Below, piece after piece: positions 50,359 to 58,789 of a stretch of DNA of 64,000 nucleotides; within the stretch, counting starts at the first letter, position 1; each line of letters starts with the position of its first letter. The translations under genes were made by a program, and so were the position numbers. The notes under the pieces were generated by a model. That model worked only from the letters and a program-made list of their open reading frames with translations, was not told where the DNA came from and did no database searches. This DNA is from Pseudomonadales bacterium (lineage in GTDB: Bacteria; Pseudomonadota; Gammaproteobacteria; Pseudomonadales; Halieaceae): positions 1 through 64,000 of the forward strand of contig JACKNU010000001.1 in the NCBI GenBank assembly GCA_024234675.1. The letters are read 5' to 3'.

Positions 50359-51735
50359 CTAGCGCGCCAGCGGCTCCAGCTTCAGGGGCAGGTTGTTCAT
50401 GGGCTTGGCGAAGGGGAAATGCTGGATGCGGCTGGGAAACTGCCCCGGTTTGGCGAAACTGATGCGGTAGCTCAGCAGTAACCGAGACAGGGCCGCCTTG
50501 AACAGCATGTCGGCGAAGTGCAGGCCTATGCACTTGTGCGCGCCGCCGCCGAAAGGCGCCCACAGGAAGCTGTGCTGCTTGTGTTCCTCGCGCGCAAAGC
50601 GGTCCGGATCGAACTGGTGGGGGTTGCGCCACCACTGCTCCATGCGGTGGGTATACAGCGGCGAGATCTGCACCATGGTGTGCGGCTGCAGCTGGTAGCC
50701 ACCCACTTCCACCTCGTTGACGGTGCGGCGCATCATCATGGGCACCGGCGGGTTCATCCGCAGCACTTCCTTGAAGCAGTGATCCAGGTCGGGGATGGCG
50801 CTGCCCAGGTCGCCGTAGTCAAGGTGCGCCTTGCCCAGCCCCTGCAACGCCTCGCGCAAGCGCTGCTGCCACTGCTGGTCGTTGGCCAGGTAATAGGCGG
50901 CCATGGTCAGCGCGCTGGTGGTGGTGTCGTGTGCCGCCAGCAGCAGGAAAATCAGGTGCTCACCCACCACCTTGTCGGAAAAGTATTCTCCCTCATCGGT
51001 CTTCTCATTGGCAAAGAAGGTGGCCATGTCGTTGCCTGAACTGCCGCGGCGCTGCGGCACCAGTTCGAAGAAGAACTTCTCCAGGGCGCGGCGCCCGTTC
51101 ATGCCCTTGCGGTACAGCAGGCCCGGCCAGTCCTTGCGAATCAACGCCAGCACACCGTCGTTCATCTCCACGAAGGACTGGTTCAGGGCGCGGGTCTCGG
51201 GACCTTCCAGATCCATGCCCAGGAACACCCTGGCGCCGATATCCAGTAGCAGGGTTTTGATGTTGGGGTAGAAGTGAAAGTTGGCATCCTGCCCCCACTG
51301 CGCCATCTCGCGGTCGATGATGGGGTGCATCTGTTCCACGTAGGTGCGCATGGCATCGGTCTTGAAGGCGGTCTGCATGATGCGGCGGTGGAACTTGTGC
51401 TCGTCGAAGTCCCGCATCAGCAGGCCGCCGGCGAAAAAGTCTCCCAGCGGGGTCTCGTAGCCCATGCGGGCGGAAAAGTTCTTGCCGGAATCCAGCATCA
51501 ACTGCTGGTTGAATTCGGGGCCCAGGGCGACCACGAATTTCTGGAACGTCAGGGAGGCCTTGAAGACCGGACCGTAGCGCCGGAAGTTCTCATCCAGCAC
51601 CTCGTAGGGATTCAGCACAAAGCGGAAGGTATTGCCGATCACCGGCAGGCCGTAGCTGCCCGGGATATGCTCCAGGTGCTTGTTGTCCTTGTGGCGCGTG
51701 TACTCGGGAACCGTGAACTCCATGGGGGCCTCCAT
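50359..51735 (-). CDS. Cytochrome P450
   Basis: A 458-residue soluble P450. The I-helix is LLAAHDTTTSALTMAAYYL, the K-helix ExxR is in FKEVLRMNPPVPMMMRR, and the haem loop is FLWAPFGGGAHKCIGLHFA with the thiolate Cys at residue 402. The N-terminus lacks a membrane anchor (IPGSYGLPVIGNTFRFVLNP). It resembles CYP51/CYP120-like enzymes acting on sterols, retinoids or long-chain lipids, but the substrate is not determined. No ferredoxin or reductase gene is adjacent, so redox partners must come from elsewhere. Confidence 0.93.
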   Translation of the reverse strand: MEAPMEFTVPEYTRHKDNKHLEHIPGSYGLPVIGNTFRFVLNPYEVLDENFRRYGPVFKASLTFQKFVVALGPEFNQQLMLDSGKNFSARMGYETPLGDFFAGGLLMRDFDEHKFHRRIMQTAFKTDAMRTYVEQMHPIIDREMAQWGQDANFHFYPNIKTLLLDIGARVFLGMDLEGPETRALNQSFVEMNDGVLALIRKDWPGLLYRKGMNGRRALEKFFFELVPQRRGSSGNDMATFFANEKTDEGEYFSDKVVGEHLIFLLLAAHDTTTSALTMAAYYLANDQQWQQRLREALQGLGKAHLDYGDLGSAIPDLDHCFKEVLRMNPPVPMMMRRTVNEVEVGGYQLQPHTMVQISPLYTHRMEQWWRNPHQFDPDRFAREEHKQHSFLWAPFGGGAHKCIGLHFADMLFKAALSRLLLSYRISFAKPGQFPSRIQHFPFAKPMNNLPLKLEPLAR

Positions 51736-51839
51736 CTGGGCCTGTTGCTACAGGCTAATAGTCGTTAGTCTAGCACCCGGGTTTCCCCTGTGACAAGCCG
51801 TGTGGGATGAGGGTATGGCGCCCTGGGTCGGGGCGCTGC

Positions 51840-52625
51840 TCAGGGATTGCCCGGCCAGTTCTCGCTGGGAATAAAGGGATAGAAAGCCAGTTCGATCCCC
51901 TCCTGGATATAGGTCTCGTTCTCCAGGATCTCCCGGCGGCGAATGTAGCGGCCGCTGGATGAGCGGCTGTCGATGGCCTCGGTGGCGTCTATGCCGCCGC
52001 GGCTGGCGAATACCCGCTGCAGTTCCATGTCGTAGATGCTGACCTGCAGCGAGGCCACCGCCACCAGCATGCTCCAGTCGAAATCTGCGCTCACCCCGTC
52101 ACCCGGACCCTGCAGGCTGGGCTTGCGGGTCACTCCGTCCCAGCGGGCCAGGTGTTGCAGGCCGCCGCTGAACGCGGTCTGCAACTCCACCAGGTCGGTG
52201 AAGATAAAGGCGTCCAGGCCCAGGTCGCGCATCTCGTCGCGCACATTCACCATGATCTGGGAGAAGGTTTTCATGTTGACCTTGCCGGAGGTGGGGTCTA
52301 CGGGGTCGCCGTAGGCCCGTACTGCCTTGTTCCAGCGCTGCTCGAATTCACGCTGCGGCAATACCTTGAAGCCGTTCTCCTTGAGGTAGGCGCTGACAAA
52401 GGTATCTATACGGGGTGCCTCTTTTTCCAGGTAGGTGCGCGAGGGCAGGCCCAGGTTGACGTGGGCGATGACCACGGTCTTGATGGCGTCGCCCTCGATG
52501 CGCTGCTGGTCGATCTCATAGGGGAACACGGTGGGATTGTGGCTGGGGGTGGAACTGCAGGCCGGCAACAACCCGGACAGGCACAACAGGAAAAGCAGGG
52601 GGGGAAACTTGCTAAAACGAGGCAT
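51840..52625 (-). CDS. Predicted outer-membrane lipoprotein, unknown function
   Basis: A 261-residue protein with a lipobox (LLPAC, Cys about residue 23) followed by SSTPSHNP. No domain is recognised. The body is mixed alpha/beta: AIKTVVIAHVNLGLPSRTYLE near residue 50, LGLDAFIFTDLVELQTAF near 135, and VAVASLQVSIYDMELQRVF near 185. The pattern of an early VVIAHVNLG strand and late VSIYD strand suggests a TolB-N-like or CsgG-like fold, with low certainty. It diverges from a YbfF-like esterase gene. Confidence 0.7.
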   Translation of the reverse strand: MPRFSKFPPLLFLLCLSGLLPACSSTPSHNPTVFPYEIDQQRIEGDAIKTVVIAHVNLGLPSRTYLEKEAPRIDTFVSAYLKENGFKVLPQREFEQRWNKAVRAYGDPVDPTSGKVNMKTFSQIMVNVRDEMRDLGLDAFIFTDLVELQTAFSGGLQHLARWDGVTRKPSLQGPGDGVSADFDWSMLVAVASLQVSIYDMELQRVFASRGGIDATEAIDSRSSSGRYIRRREILENETYIQEGIELAFYPFIPSENWPGNP

Positions 52626-52690
52626 GGTGTTTTCCGATCCGTTATAGTGCGAGGCATGTTAGCAAAAACCTCGGGGAGGCACAGCGTGTT

Positions 52691-53470
52691 ATGGCCGTAA
52701 AACTGCATTCCACCGCGCGCGGCAAGGGGCCGCCGGTGGTCTTGCTGCACGGCCTGTTCGGTTCCGGCAGTAACCTTGGCGCCCTGTCCCGGGCGTTGCA
52801 GGACAGCTTCACGGTATACAGCGTGGACCTCCCCAACCACGGCGATTCGGACTGGCTGGAGGATGCCGACCTGGGCAGTACCGCCGGCGCCGTGGGCGAC
52901 TGGCTGTCGCACCAGGGCCTGGCCCCGGCGCAGTTTGTAGGCCACTCGCTGGGTGGCAAGGTGGCCATGCAACTGGCCCTGGCGCAGCCGGAGAAAGTGG
53001 CCGCGCTGGTGGCGGCGGATATCGCCCCGGTGGCTTATCCTCCTCACCACGACGCGGTATTCGCCGCCCTGGATGCGGTGGCCGCTGCGCAATGCCCGGC
53101 GCGGCAGGCGGCGGCGGAGATCATGGGCCGGCACCTGCAGGAAGAACAGGTAATACAGTTCCTGTTGAGCAACCTGCGGCGGGACGACAGGGGTATTTAT
53201 CGCTGGCGGTTCAACCTGGAGGGGCTGAAGCGCGGTTACACCGCGGTGCGGGCGGAGCCCACCGGTCACCGGGCCTTCCCCGGGCCGGTGCTGTTTATCA
53301 AGGGCGGCGACTCGGATTACATCCGGGCGGAGCACCGCAGCCGAATACTCAGCCTGTTTCCCGCGGCCGAAATGAAAATCATGCCGGGTTGCGGGCACTG
53401 GCTGCACGTGCAACGCCCCAGCCTGTTCAATAGCCTGGTAAGGCGCTTCCTGCGGGATGCCCTGCCATGA
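52691..53470 (+). CDS. YbfF-like alpha/beta-hydrolase esterase
   Basis: A 259-residue alpha/beta hydrolase. PPVVLLHGLFGSGSNLGAL gives the oxyanion region, VGHSLGGKVAMQLAL the nucleophile Ser, and GCGHWLHVQRP the catalytic His. This matches YbfF, a small acyl-CoA/short-ester hydrolase of gammaproteobacteria. It is followed at once by a DUF3301 gene, a common neighbour, with 10 bp between stop and start. Confidence 0.9.
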   Translation: MAVKLHSTARGKGPPVVLLHGLFGSGSNLGALSRALQDSFTVYSVDLPNHGDSDWLEDADLGSTAGAVGDWLSHQGLAPAQFVGHSLGGKVAMQLALAQPEKVAALVAADIAPVAYPPHHDAVFAALDAVAAAQCPARQAAAEIMGRHLQEEQVIQFLLSNLRRDDRGIYRWRFNLEGLKRGYTAVRAEPTGHRAFPGPVLFIKGGDSDYIRAEHRSRILSLFPAAEMKIMPGCGHWLHVQRPSLFNSLVRRFLRDALP

Positions 53471-53480
53471 GGAAGCACTG

Positions 53481-53807
53481 ATGCATTTTACCCTCGCAGA
53501 TGTCCTGTTGCTGTTCGCCTTCGGCGCGGTCTGCCTGTATTTCCTCGGCGCCATAAGAGTGCGCGAGCTGGCGGTACAGGCGGTGGCGCGCAGCGGCCGG
53601 GAGGACGATTTCCAGTTGCTCGACCAGGCCGTGCATATACAGCGACTCTCTCTCAGTCGCGATCGGGCCGGGCGTTGGCGTATCTGGCGGCAGTACCGTT
53701 TTGATTACAGCTACGATGGGGTGGAGCGTCGCCAGGGCCACGTCATCATGCTGGGCAAGCAACTGCAGGCAGTGGTGATCAGCGATCCCGCCCGCACCCT
53801 GCATTGA
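53481..53807 (+). CDS. DUF3301-family membrane protein
   Basis: A 108-residue protein started at MHFTLADVLLLFAFGAVCLYF, giving one N-terminal membrane helix and a cytoplasmic domain (REDDFQLLDQAVHIQRL, RWRIWRQYRFDYSYDG, GHVIMLGKQLQAVVI). The family is confined mainly to gammaproteobacteria and has no known function. GAGGAAG lies just before the ATG, overlapping the end of the esterase gene. Confidence 0.87.
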   Translation: MHFTLADVLLLFAFGAVCLYFLGAIRVRELAVQAVARSGREDDFQLLDQAVHIQRLSLSRDRAGRWRIWRQYRFDYSYDGVERRQGHVIMLGKQLQAVVISDPARTLH

Positions 53808-54245
53808 CGTCCGGCGGGCAGCATCGGCAGGCCCGCGAGGCATTCTGTAACGAAAGCGGCAGCCATCTTTTTTCCACAATATCTGTGGATAAGTCAGTGT
53901 GTAAATTGTTTAAGTGGGCCCCGGAGGCAGTAGCCGCCTGCCGTGTTACAGATTGGTTAAAATTCAATCAATGCAAAAAAAACCTTATAATACAATAAGT
54001 TAAAATGCTATTGTGAAGTAGATGTTGCGAAGGCAGCGCTAACTTTGTGTAAGTCTCGTGACAGCGGCGCTGTGTGCATAACATTTCCCGGGTGCTACCT
54101 AGGGTAACTTCGGTGACAGAATTGGGAACACACCGGGCGGCACAGGTTGCAAGCGCCGGCGGCGGGGCGAGGGAACCGCTATTTCTGTAGGCTCCGGGAG
54201 TCCGTCAAGTATTTTTTCCGGTGTTACCGGCCGCGATGGCGGCGA
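53808..54245. other. 438-bp AT-rich gap with DnaA-box-like sites and a TATAAT element
   Basis: TGTGGATAA (53884-53892; reverse of TTATCCACA) and TGTGCATAA (54073-54081; reverse of TTATGCACA) match the DnaA box TTATNCACA exactly. TTTTCCACA (53870-53878) has one mismatch and forms an inverted pair with the first. Between them 53951-54020 is strongly AT-rich with TATAAT at 53986-53991. No ORF is seen. The region could be a DnaA-binding locus or hold a small RNA; it lacks the usual oriC neighbours. Confidence 0.5.
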
Positions 54246-54602
54246 TTACTCGCCGCGGTAGATACAGCCCGAGGTACAGGTTTCGCGCACCTCCACAGCA
54301 CTCAGCCCCGGCAGTCGCGGCAGCAGCCGGTGCCAGATCCAGCGGGCGATGTTCTCGCTGGTGGGATTTTCCAGTCCCGCTATATCGTTGAGGTAGAAGT
54401 GGTCCAGTTGCTCCAGCAGGGGCTTGAAGGCCGCCTTCAGGTCGGCGAAGTCCATGACCCAGCCGGCGGGCTCGGCGGCCTCGCCATTGACGGACAGCCG
54501 CACCTGGAAAGAGTGGCCATGCAGGCGGGCGCACTTGTGGCCCGCGGGAACGTTGGGGAGGCGATGGGCGGCCTCGAAGTGAAATTCCTTGTAGATTTCC
54601 AT
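54246..54602 (-). CDS. queD: 6-carboxy-tetrahydropterin synthase QueD
   Basis: A 118-residue T-fold enzyme. It makes 6-carboxy-5,6,7,8-tetrahydropterin from 7,8-dihydroneopterin triphosphate, the second step to queuosine in tRNA. Zinc and catalytic residues are visible in FHFEAAHRLPN, CARLHGHSFQV and LDHFYLND, with ENPTSENIARWIW typical of QueD. Other queuosine genes are not in the window. Confidence 0.94.
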   Translation of the reverse strand: MEIYKEFHFEAAHRLPNVPAGHKCARLHGHSFQVRLSVNGEAAEPAGWVMDFADLKAAFKPLLEQLDHFYLNDIAGLENPTSENIARWIWHRLLPRLPGLSAVEVRETCTSGCIYRGE

Positions 54603-54753
54603 GCCTGTATACCTTCAGCAGTGCGCCCCTGTGGCGAGGGCGAGGGCCAGCCGCCACAGGCCGCGCCCGCAGTCTTTTGCAGGCGCGATTTTACTACTAA
54701 AATCAAGGGCTTTAACAATGCCCGAAAATTTTTCCGAATTTCCCTGGCAGAGT

Positions 54754-54781
54754 TTGACAGGCAAGCAAGAATCTCTATAAT
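54754..54781 (+). promoter_or_regulatory. Consensus promoter for the tRNA-Val/tRNA-Asp unit
   Basis: Perfect TTGACA (54754-54759) and perfect TATAAT (54776-54781) with a 16-bp spacer, followed by a GC-rich GCGCG discriminator typical of stable-RNA promoters under stringent control. The first tRNA begins 18 bp after the -10 box. Confidence 0.9.
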
Positions 54782-54798
54782 GCGCGTTCTCGGTCAGG

Positions 54799-54874
54799 GG
54801 GTGATTAGCTCAGCTGGGAGAGCATCTGCCTTACAAGCAGAGGGTCGGCGGTTCGATCCCGTCATCACCCACCA
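54799..54874 (+). tRNA. tRNA-Val (anticodon TAC)
   Basis: A 76-nt cloverleaf. The acceptor stem GGGTGAT pairs with ATCACCC, followed by A and an encoded CCA. The anticodon loop is CTTACAA with anticodon TAC, reading GTA/GTG valine codons. The T-arm has GTTCGATCC. Confidence 0.97.
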
Positions 54875-54901
54875 CTTTCGCCGAGAATTTCAGACTGCCG
54901 T

Positions 54902-54978
54902 GGACCGGTAGTTCAGTTGGTTAGAATGCCGGCCTGTCACGCCGGAGGTCGCGGGTTCGAGCCCCGTCCGGTCCGCCA
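54902..54978 (+). tRNA. tRNA-Asp (anticodon GTC)
   Basis: A 77-nt cloverleaf with acceptor GGACCGG/CCGGTCC, discriminator G, encoded CCA and anticodon GTC in CTGTCAC. It is close in sequence to E. coli tRNA-Asp. It is co-transcribed with tRNA-Val from the consensus promoter. Confidence 0.97.
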
Positions 54979-54991
54979 TTCAGACGCCCCC

Positions 54992-55015
54992 AAGCCCTGT
55001 GTATGCAGGGTTTTT
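54992..55015 (+). terminator. Rho-independent terminator after the tRNA pair
   Basis: A CCCTG/CAGGG stem (54995-54999 with 55006-55010) with a 6-nt loop is preceded by AAG and followed by TTTTT (55011-55015). Confidence 0.88.
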
Positions 55016-55448
55016 GCGTTTGGGGTGCTCTTCATAGTATTCAGGCGTTTGCCCTGTGGCGCCGGCGACGCCTGAAGCCTGCCCAAGTACCGCCCGTTTG
55101 CCATTGCCAGTCATGGTTGTCGCCGCCCATTCTTTCCCGGTAAAGACGTCCTACTTTTTATTGACTGTTGAGTACTCAAATTTCGTGGTTGCACCAACAA
55201 AGGGAGCAACTTTTGTGTCGGTATGCAGTACTGTAACTGTGGTTAGCTGTTGGCCTTGCCGTCCTGATGCGACCGCGAGTTGACCCGGCAGCCTGACCGG
55301 GATATCTCGGCAACGATTTACAGCCTGCGGCGGTTGTGCCTCGGGTAGTATATCGTCGGCGGGCGTTACGTACAGAAAGAGACATACTGCACTATGATGT
55401 CCGGTGCGGACCACCTGCCGCTTGCGGCTGTATGACGAGTAACAATAA
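55016..55448. other. 433-bp stretch beyond the tRNAs without a convincing gene
   Basis: It is less GC-rich than its surroundings. GTTGC...GCAAC (about 55183-55211) forms a weak inverted repeat, and GAGTACTC is a small palindrome. Short frames on both strands lack Shine-Dalgarno signals and family resemblance. Together with the lower-GC methyltransferase beyond it, it may be acquired DNA beside a tRNA, but no integrase is present. Confidence 0.4.
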
Positions 55449-56135
55449 ATGATAAGTAAAATAGTCAAACACCTGAACTGGCAGATTACCTGGTACCTGG
55501 AACAATACCGCATCGATAAAAAATACGGCATAGAAACTCGCAAACGCGAAAAACTGTATCTTGAAGACATTGACCCGGAGAAGTCGCGGGGCGCTGAGTG
55601 GTACGAACCTGTGAAATGGAAAGTTTTCTCCGAGATCATCGCCGACCTGCCGGTTAAGCTTTCCGACTATATCTTTATTGATGTCGGCTCAGGAAAAGGG
55701 CGCGCGCTTGTTTTCGCCACGCAGTACCATTTCCAGCGGATCATCGGCGTTGAACTTTCTGCGCAACTGCACAGTGTTGCCATGCGCAATATAACGTCAT
55801 TCGAAGCCAGGCGCGGGCAAAAATCGAATATCGAACTGACCTGCTGCGATGTGCGGGAATTCGAATTTCCCGCCGGTAATCTCATTTTCTGGATGTACAA
55901 CCCGTTCTTCGGTGAAGTGATGCGGGGCTTTCTGCAGAATTTGGCTGAGCATTGCGCGGAAACAGGAAATGAAGCCTATTTGTGTTATTACATTCCGAAG
56001 TGCAGAGAACAAATAGAAGCGAGAGGCGACTTTACGCCTTTGTTGCCTGGCAGCACACGCAATTACTCCATATACAAGTTCGATCATCTACACGGCCGGA
56101 TGGAGTTCGCGGATCAAATTCCGGGTACCGCCTGA
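55449..56135 (+). CDS. Class I SAM-dependent methyltransferase
   Basis: A 228-residue protein. Motif I is DYIFIDVGSGKGRALVFAT, followed by IIGVELSAQLHSVAMRNI and ELTCCDVREFEFPAGNLIFW with WMYNPFFG, the layout of a class I methyltransferase. The N-terminal 60 residues are basic and helical. The substrate is unknown. GC content is clearly lower than the neighbours and the gene lies just beyond a tRNA pair, so horizontal acquisition is likely. Confidence 0.82.
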   Translation: MISKIVKHLNWQITWYLEQYRIDKKYGIETRKREKLYLEDIDPEKSRGAEWYEPVKWKVFSEIIADLPVKLSDYIFIDVGSGKGRALVFATQYHFQRIIGVELSAQLHSVAMRNITSFEARRGQKSNIELTCCDVREFEFPAGNLIFWMYNPFFGEVMRGFLQNLAEHCAETGNEAYLCYYIPKCREQIEARGDFTPLLPGSTRNYSIYKFDHLHGRMEFADQIPGTA

Positions 56136-56305
56136 CACGCTACCGGCGCATTCCCCGGCCCCTGCCGTGAAAGTGCTCTTGTTGAATCCATTTTCTCGAC
56201 TTTTCCCCAATTCCCCAATGAATGCCCGCCACAGCCGCGTTAGCCTGTACCAGTGAATGCCGTCGCATTCACGGGACAAGCGGCGGCTCAGGTGGGGGAG
56301 ACTGC

Positions 56306-56509
56306 ATGGGGATAAAAATAAGCAGTAATGGACCGTTGCGGCTGGCGGCGCTATTGCTGGCGGTGGCGATACCCGCGTTTGCACTCTGGTCATGGATTCC
56401 GGATTCCAGCAGGGAATGGCTGGCGGTGATTGGGGTGGTGGGGGTTTTCTGGGTCGCATGGGAGGCCTGTGCGGCGCCGCCGGCCGGCGAGGACAGCACC
56501 GAGACCTGA
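56306..56509 (+). CDS. Small two-helix membrane protein
   Basis: A 67-residue protein from ATG 56306 with GGGGGAG at the right distance. It has two hydrophobic helices (LRLAALLLAVAIPAFALW and WLAVIGVVGVFWVAWEAC) joined by PDSSREW, and an acidic tail. No family is recognised. It precedes the crotonase gene by 89 bp on the same strand. Confidence 0.65.
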   Translation: MGIKISSNGPLRLAALLLAVAIPAFALWSWIPDSSREWLAVIGVVGVFWVAWEACAAPPAGEDSTET

Positions 56510-56598
56510 GCAATTCGCCCGGGCGCGGTGGTTTGCTTTCCCGCAGCGGCCCTAATTCAGTACACTGTGCCGTCCCGAGAACAGCGCAGGACGATTCC

Positions 56599-57363
56599 AT
56601 GTTTACAACCCTGAAGACCGAAGTGAATGGTCCCATAGGCCGGCTGTGGTTGAACCGGCCGGAGCGGCTCAATGCCCTGTCGACCCAGACGCTGGCAGAG
56701 CTGGCGGCGGCCGCCCGCTGGTTCGATCAGCAGGAGGGGGTACGCGTCGTCATAGTCGGCGGCCGCGGCCGCGCGTTCTGCGCGGGGGCAGACCTGGACG
56801 GGTTCCCCAGGGTGGGCGACACCGGCCTGCGCCAGGCAGCCGACGTGGGACGCCAGATGGCCGAAGCCCTGGAGGCCATGCACGCGGTCACTATCGCCCG
56901 GGTCCAGGGCTGGTGCGTGGGTGGCGGCCTGGTAGTGGCGGCCGCCTGTGACCTGCGGGTGGCGGCCGACAGCGCACGTTTCTCCATTCCGGAGATCGAC
57001 CTGGGCATACCCCTGGCATGGGGCGGCATCCCCCGTTTGGTGCGCGAGATAGGCCCTGCGCTCACCAAGGAACTGGTGATTACCTGCCGCGAGTTCAGCC
57101 CGGCCGAGGCCCAGGCAGCGGGGTTTCTCAACCGGGTCGTGGCCGAGGCCGACCTCGATGCCAGCGTTGACGACCTGGCCAACCAGATCGCCTCGCGGCC
57201 GGCGTTTCCGGTCGCGGCGACCAAGGCCCATGTCAATGCGGTCACGGCGCAGATGGTGGGGGCCGCCAGGGCCTGGTCCGATGCCGACAGCCTGGTGGGC
57301 GGGCTGCTGGACCCGGAGTGCGAGGCGGCGCGACAGGCCTACGTCAGGGCGCGCGGCCGCTAG
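56599..57363 (+). CDS. Enoyl-CoA hydratase/isomerase-family protein
   Basis: A 254-residue crotonase from ATG 56599. The oxyanion segments are GRAFCAGADLDGF and ARVQGWCVGGGLVVAAACD, with the acidic residue in SIPEIDLGIPLAWGGIPRL. One catalytic Glu is present where hydratases have two, so isomerase or other crotonase chemistry is possible. It is followed 65 bp later by malonyl-CoA decarboxylase on the same strand, suggesting a shared CoA-thioester role. Confidence 0.85.
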   Translation: MFTTLKTEVNGPIGRLWLNRPERLNALSTQTLAELAAAARWFDQQEGVRVVIVGGRGRAFCAGADLDGFPRVGDTGLRQAADVGRQMAEALEAMHAVTIARVQGWCVGGGLVVAAACDLRVAADSARFSIPEIDLGIPLAWGGIPRLVREIGPALTKELVITCREFSPAEAQAAGFLNRVVAEADLDASVDDLANQIASRPAFPVAATKAHVNAVTAQMVGAARAWSDADSLVGGLLDPECEAARQAYVRARGR

Positions 57364-57428
57364 CCGGCGGCCCCGAAACAGTGTTCAGTCAATTACCAGA
57401 GAACCCGTTGTAACCACAGGATTACCCC

Positions 57429-58781
57429 ATGCAAGAACCAGTTACCCCACCCGATACCCTGGACCAGCCCGTAACCGGCACCATGAGCACCCTGAGTCGC
57501 ACCCTGGGTTCGGTCATGGAGGCGGGCCGGGATATCCTGGCCCGGAGTCGCCGCGGCCGCCCCGCCGGCGCGGATTCTCCCGAGGGCCTGGCCCGGCTGT
57601 GCCGGGAGTTGCTGGATCATCGCGGGGAGGCTTCCGGCCTGGCCCTCGCAGGAGAGATTACCGCCGGCTACCGCTCGCTTCCCGATGCTTTACGCCTGCA
57701 GTTTTTTTTCAAGCTGGCAGACGATTTCGATGTCAACCCCGACGACGTACTGGCGGCGGCTGAGCGCTATCGCGCCGAGCCCGGCCTGGAACAATTGTGG
57801 GCGATAGACAGGGCAGTGGAGGCGCCGCGGCAGAAACTGTTTCGGCGCATTAATATGGCGCCGGACGGCACCCGCACCCTGGTGGCCATGCGCGGCGACC
57901 TGTTACGCACCCTGCGGGACAACCCCCGCCTGCGGGCGGTGGATTCCGATCTCAAGCACCTGTTCATTTCCTGGTTCAACAAGGGGTTCCTGGAACTGCG
58001 CCGCATAGACTGGTCGTCTCCGGCCAATGTGCTGGAGAAGCTGATCGACTATGAGGCCGTGCACGAGATCAATGGCTGGGATGATCTGCGCAGCCGCCTG
58101 CGGGAAGACCGGCGCTGCTTTGCCTTTTTCCACCCGGCACTGGTGGATGATCCGCTGGTATTCGTCGAAATCGCCCTCACCGATGCCCTGCCGGAGGCCA
58201 TGCCGCCGCTGCTGTCCCAGCAGCGGGAGGCCATCCCGGCCGAGCGCGTCAATACCGTGGTGTTCTACTCGATCAGCAATTGCCACCCGGGCCTGGCCGG
58301 CATTTCCTTCGGCAACTTTCTTATCAAGAACGTGGTCCAGGAACTGACCAAGGAGATGCCGCGGCTCAAGACTTTCGTCACTCTGTCGCCGGTGCCGGGG
58401 TTCCGGCGCTGGTTGTTAGAGGCGGACCTGGAGGGCCTGGTGCCCGCAGAACTCGTCCCGCGAGTGCGCCAGCCTATCGGCAAAGTGGTCGACACGGCCG
58501 TGTACGACGCGTTGATGAAGCTCTGCGCCCATTACCTGCTGCGGGTGAAGTCCGGGAATGGCCCCAGGGATCCCGTGGCGCGCTTTCATCTGGGCAACGG
58601 CGCCAGGCTGCACCGCCTGCACGGCGGCGCGGACCTGTCGGTGAAGGGCAAAGAGCAATCCGCAGGCATTATGGTCAACTACCTGTATGACCTGGCCCGT
58701 ATCGAGGAAAATCACGAGGCGTACTTCGACCAGGGCAAGATAGCAGTGTCCCGCACCATCAGTCGGTTGCTGAACCAGTAA
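57429..58781 (+). CDS. Malonyl-CoA decarboxylase
   Basis: A 450-residue enzyme that converts malonyl-CoA to acetyl-CoA and CO2. The N-terminal helical domain (residues about 50-160) is followed by the GNAT-like catalytic domain with VNTVVFYSISNCHPGLAGIS (the catalytic Ser region) and GNFLIKNVVQELTKEMP. The His-containing FHLGNGARLHRLHGGADLS and GIMVNYLYDL lie near the end. It would prevent build-up of malonyl-CoA and favour fatty-acid oxidation; its CO2 release is the reverse of acetyl-CoA carboxylase. Confidence 0.93.
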   Translation: MQEPVTPPDTLDQPVTGTMSTLSRTLGSVMEAGRDILARSRRGRPAGADSPEGLARLCRELLDHRGEASGLALAGEITAGYRSLPDALRLQFFFKLADDFDVNPDDVLAAAERYRAEPGLEQLWAIDRAVEAPRQKLFRRINMAPDGTRTLVAMRGDLLRTLRDNPRLRAVDSDLKHLFISWFNKGFLELRRIDWSSPANVLEKLIDYEAVHEINGWDDLRSRLREDRRCFAFFHPALVDDPLVFVEIALTDALPEAMPPLLSQQREAIPAERVNTVVFYSISNCHPGLAGISFGNFLIKNVVQELTKEMPRLKTFVTLSPVPGFRRWLLEADLEGLVPAELVPRVRQPIGKVVDTAVYDALMKLCAHYLLRVKSGNGPRDPVARFHLGNGARLHRLHGGADLSVKGKEQSAGIMVNYLYDLARIEENHEAYFDQGKIAVSRTISRLLNQ

Positions 58782-58789
58782 GCGGACGC

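Noticed and set aside
53870..54081. Calling this gap the chromosomal origin
   Set aside because: dnaA, dnaN, mnmG, rpmH and parAB are all absent nearby; DnaA-like boxes alone are not enough.
53992..54240. A known structured RNA (6S, SRP, RNase P or tmRNA) after the TATAAT at 53986
   Set aside because: I could not match the conserved cores of any of these; left as an unassigned gap.
55056..55283. A 75-codon plus-strand frame after the tRNAs
   Set aside because: No Shine-Dalgarno, no family resemblance and poor amino-acid composition.
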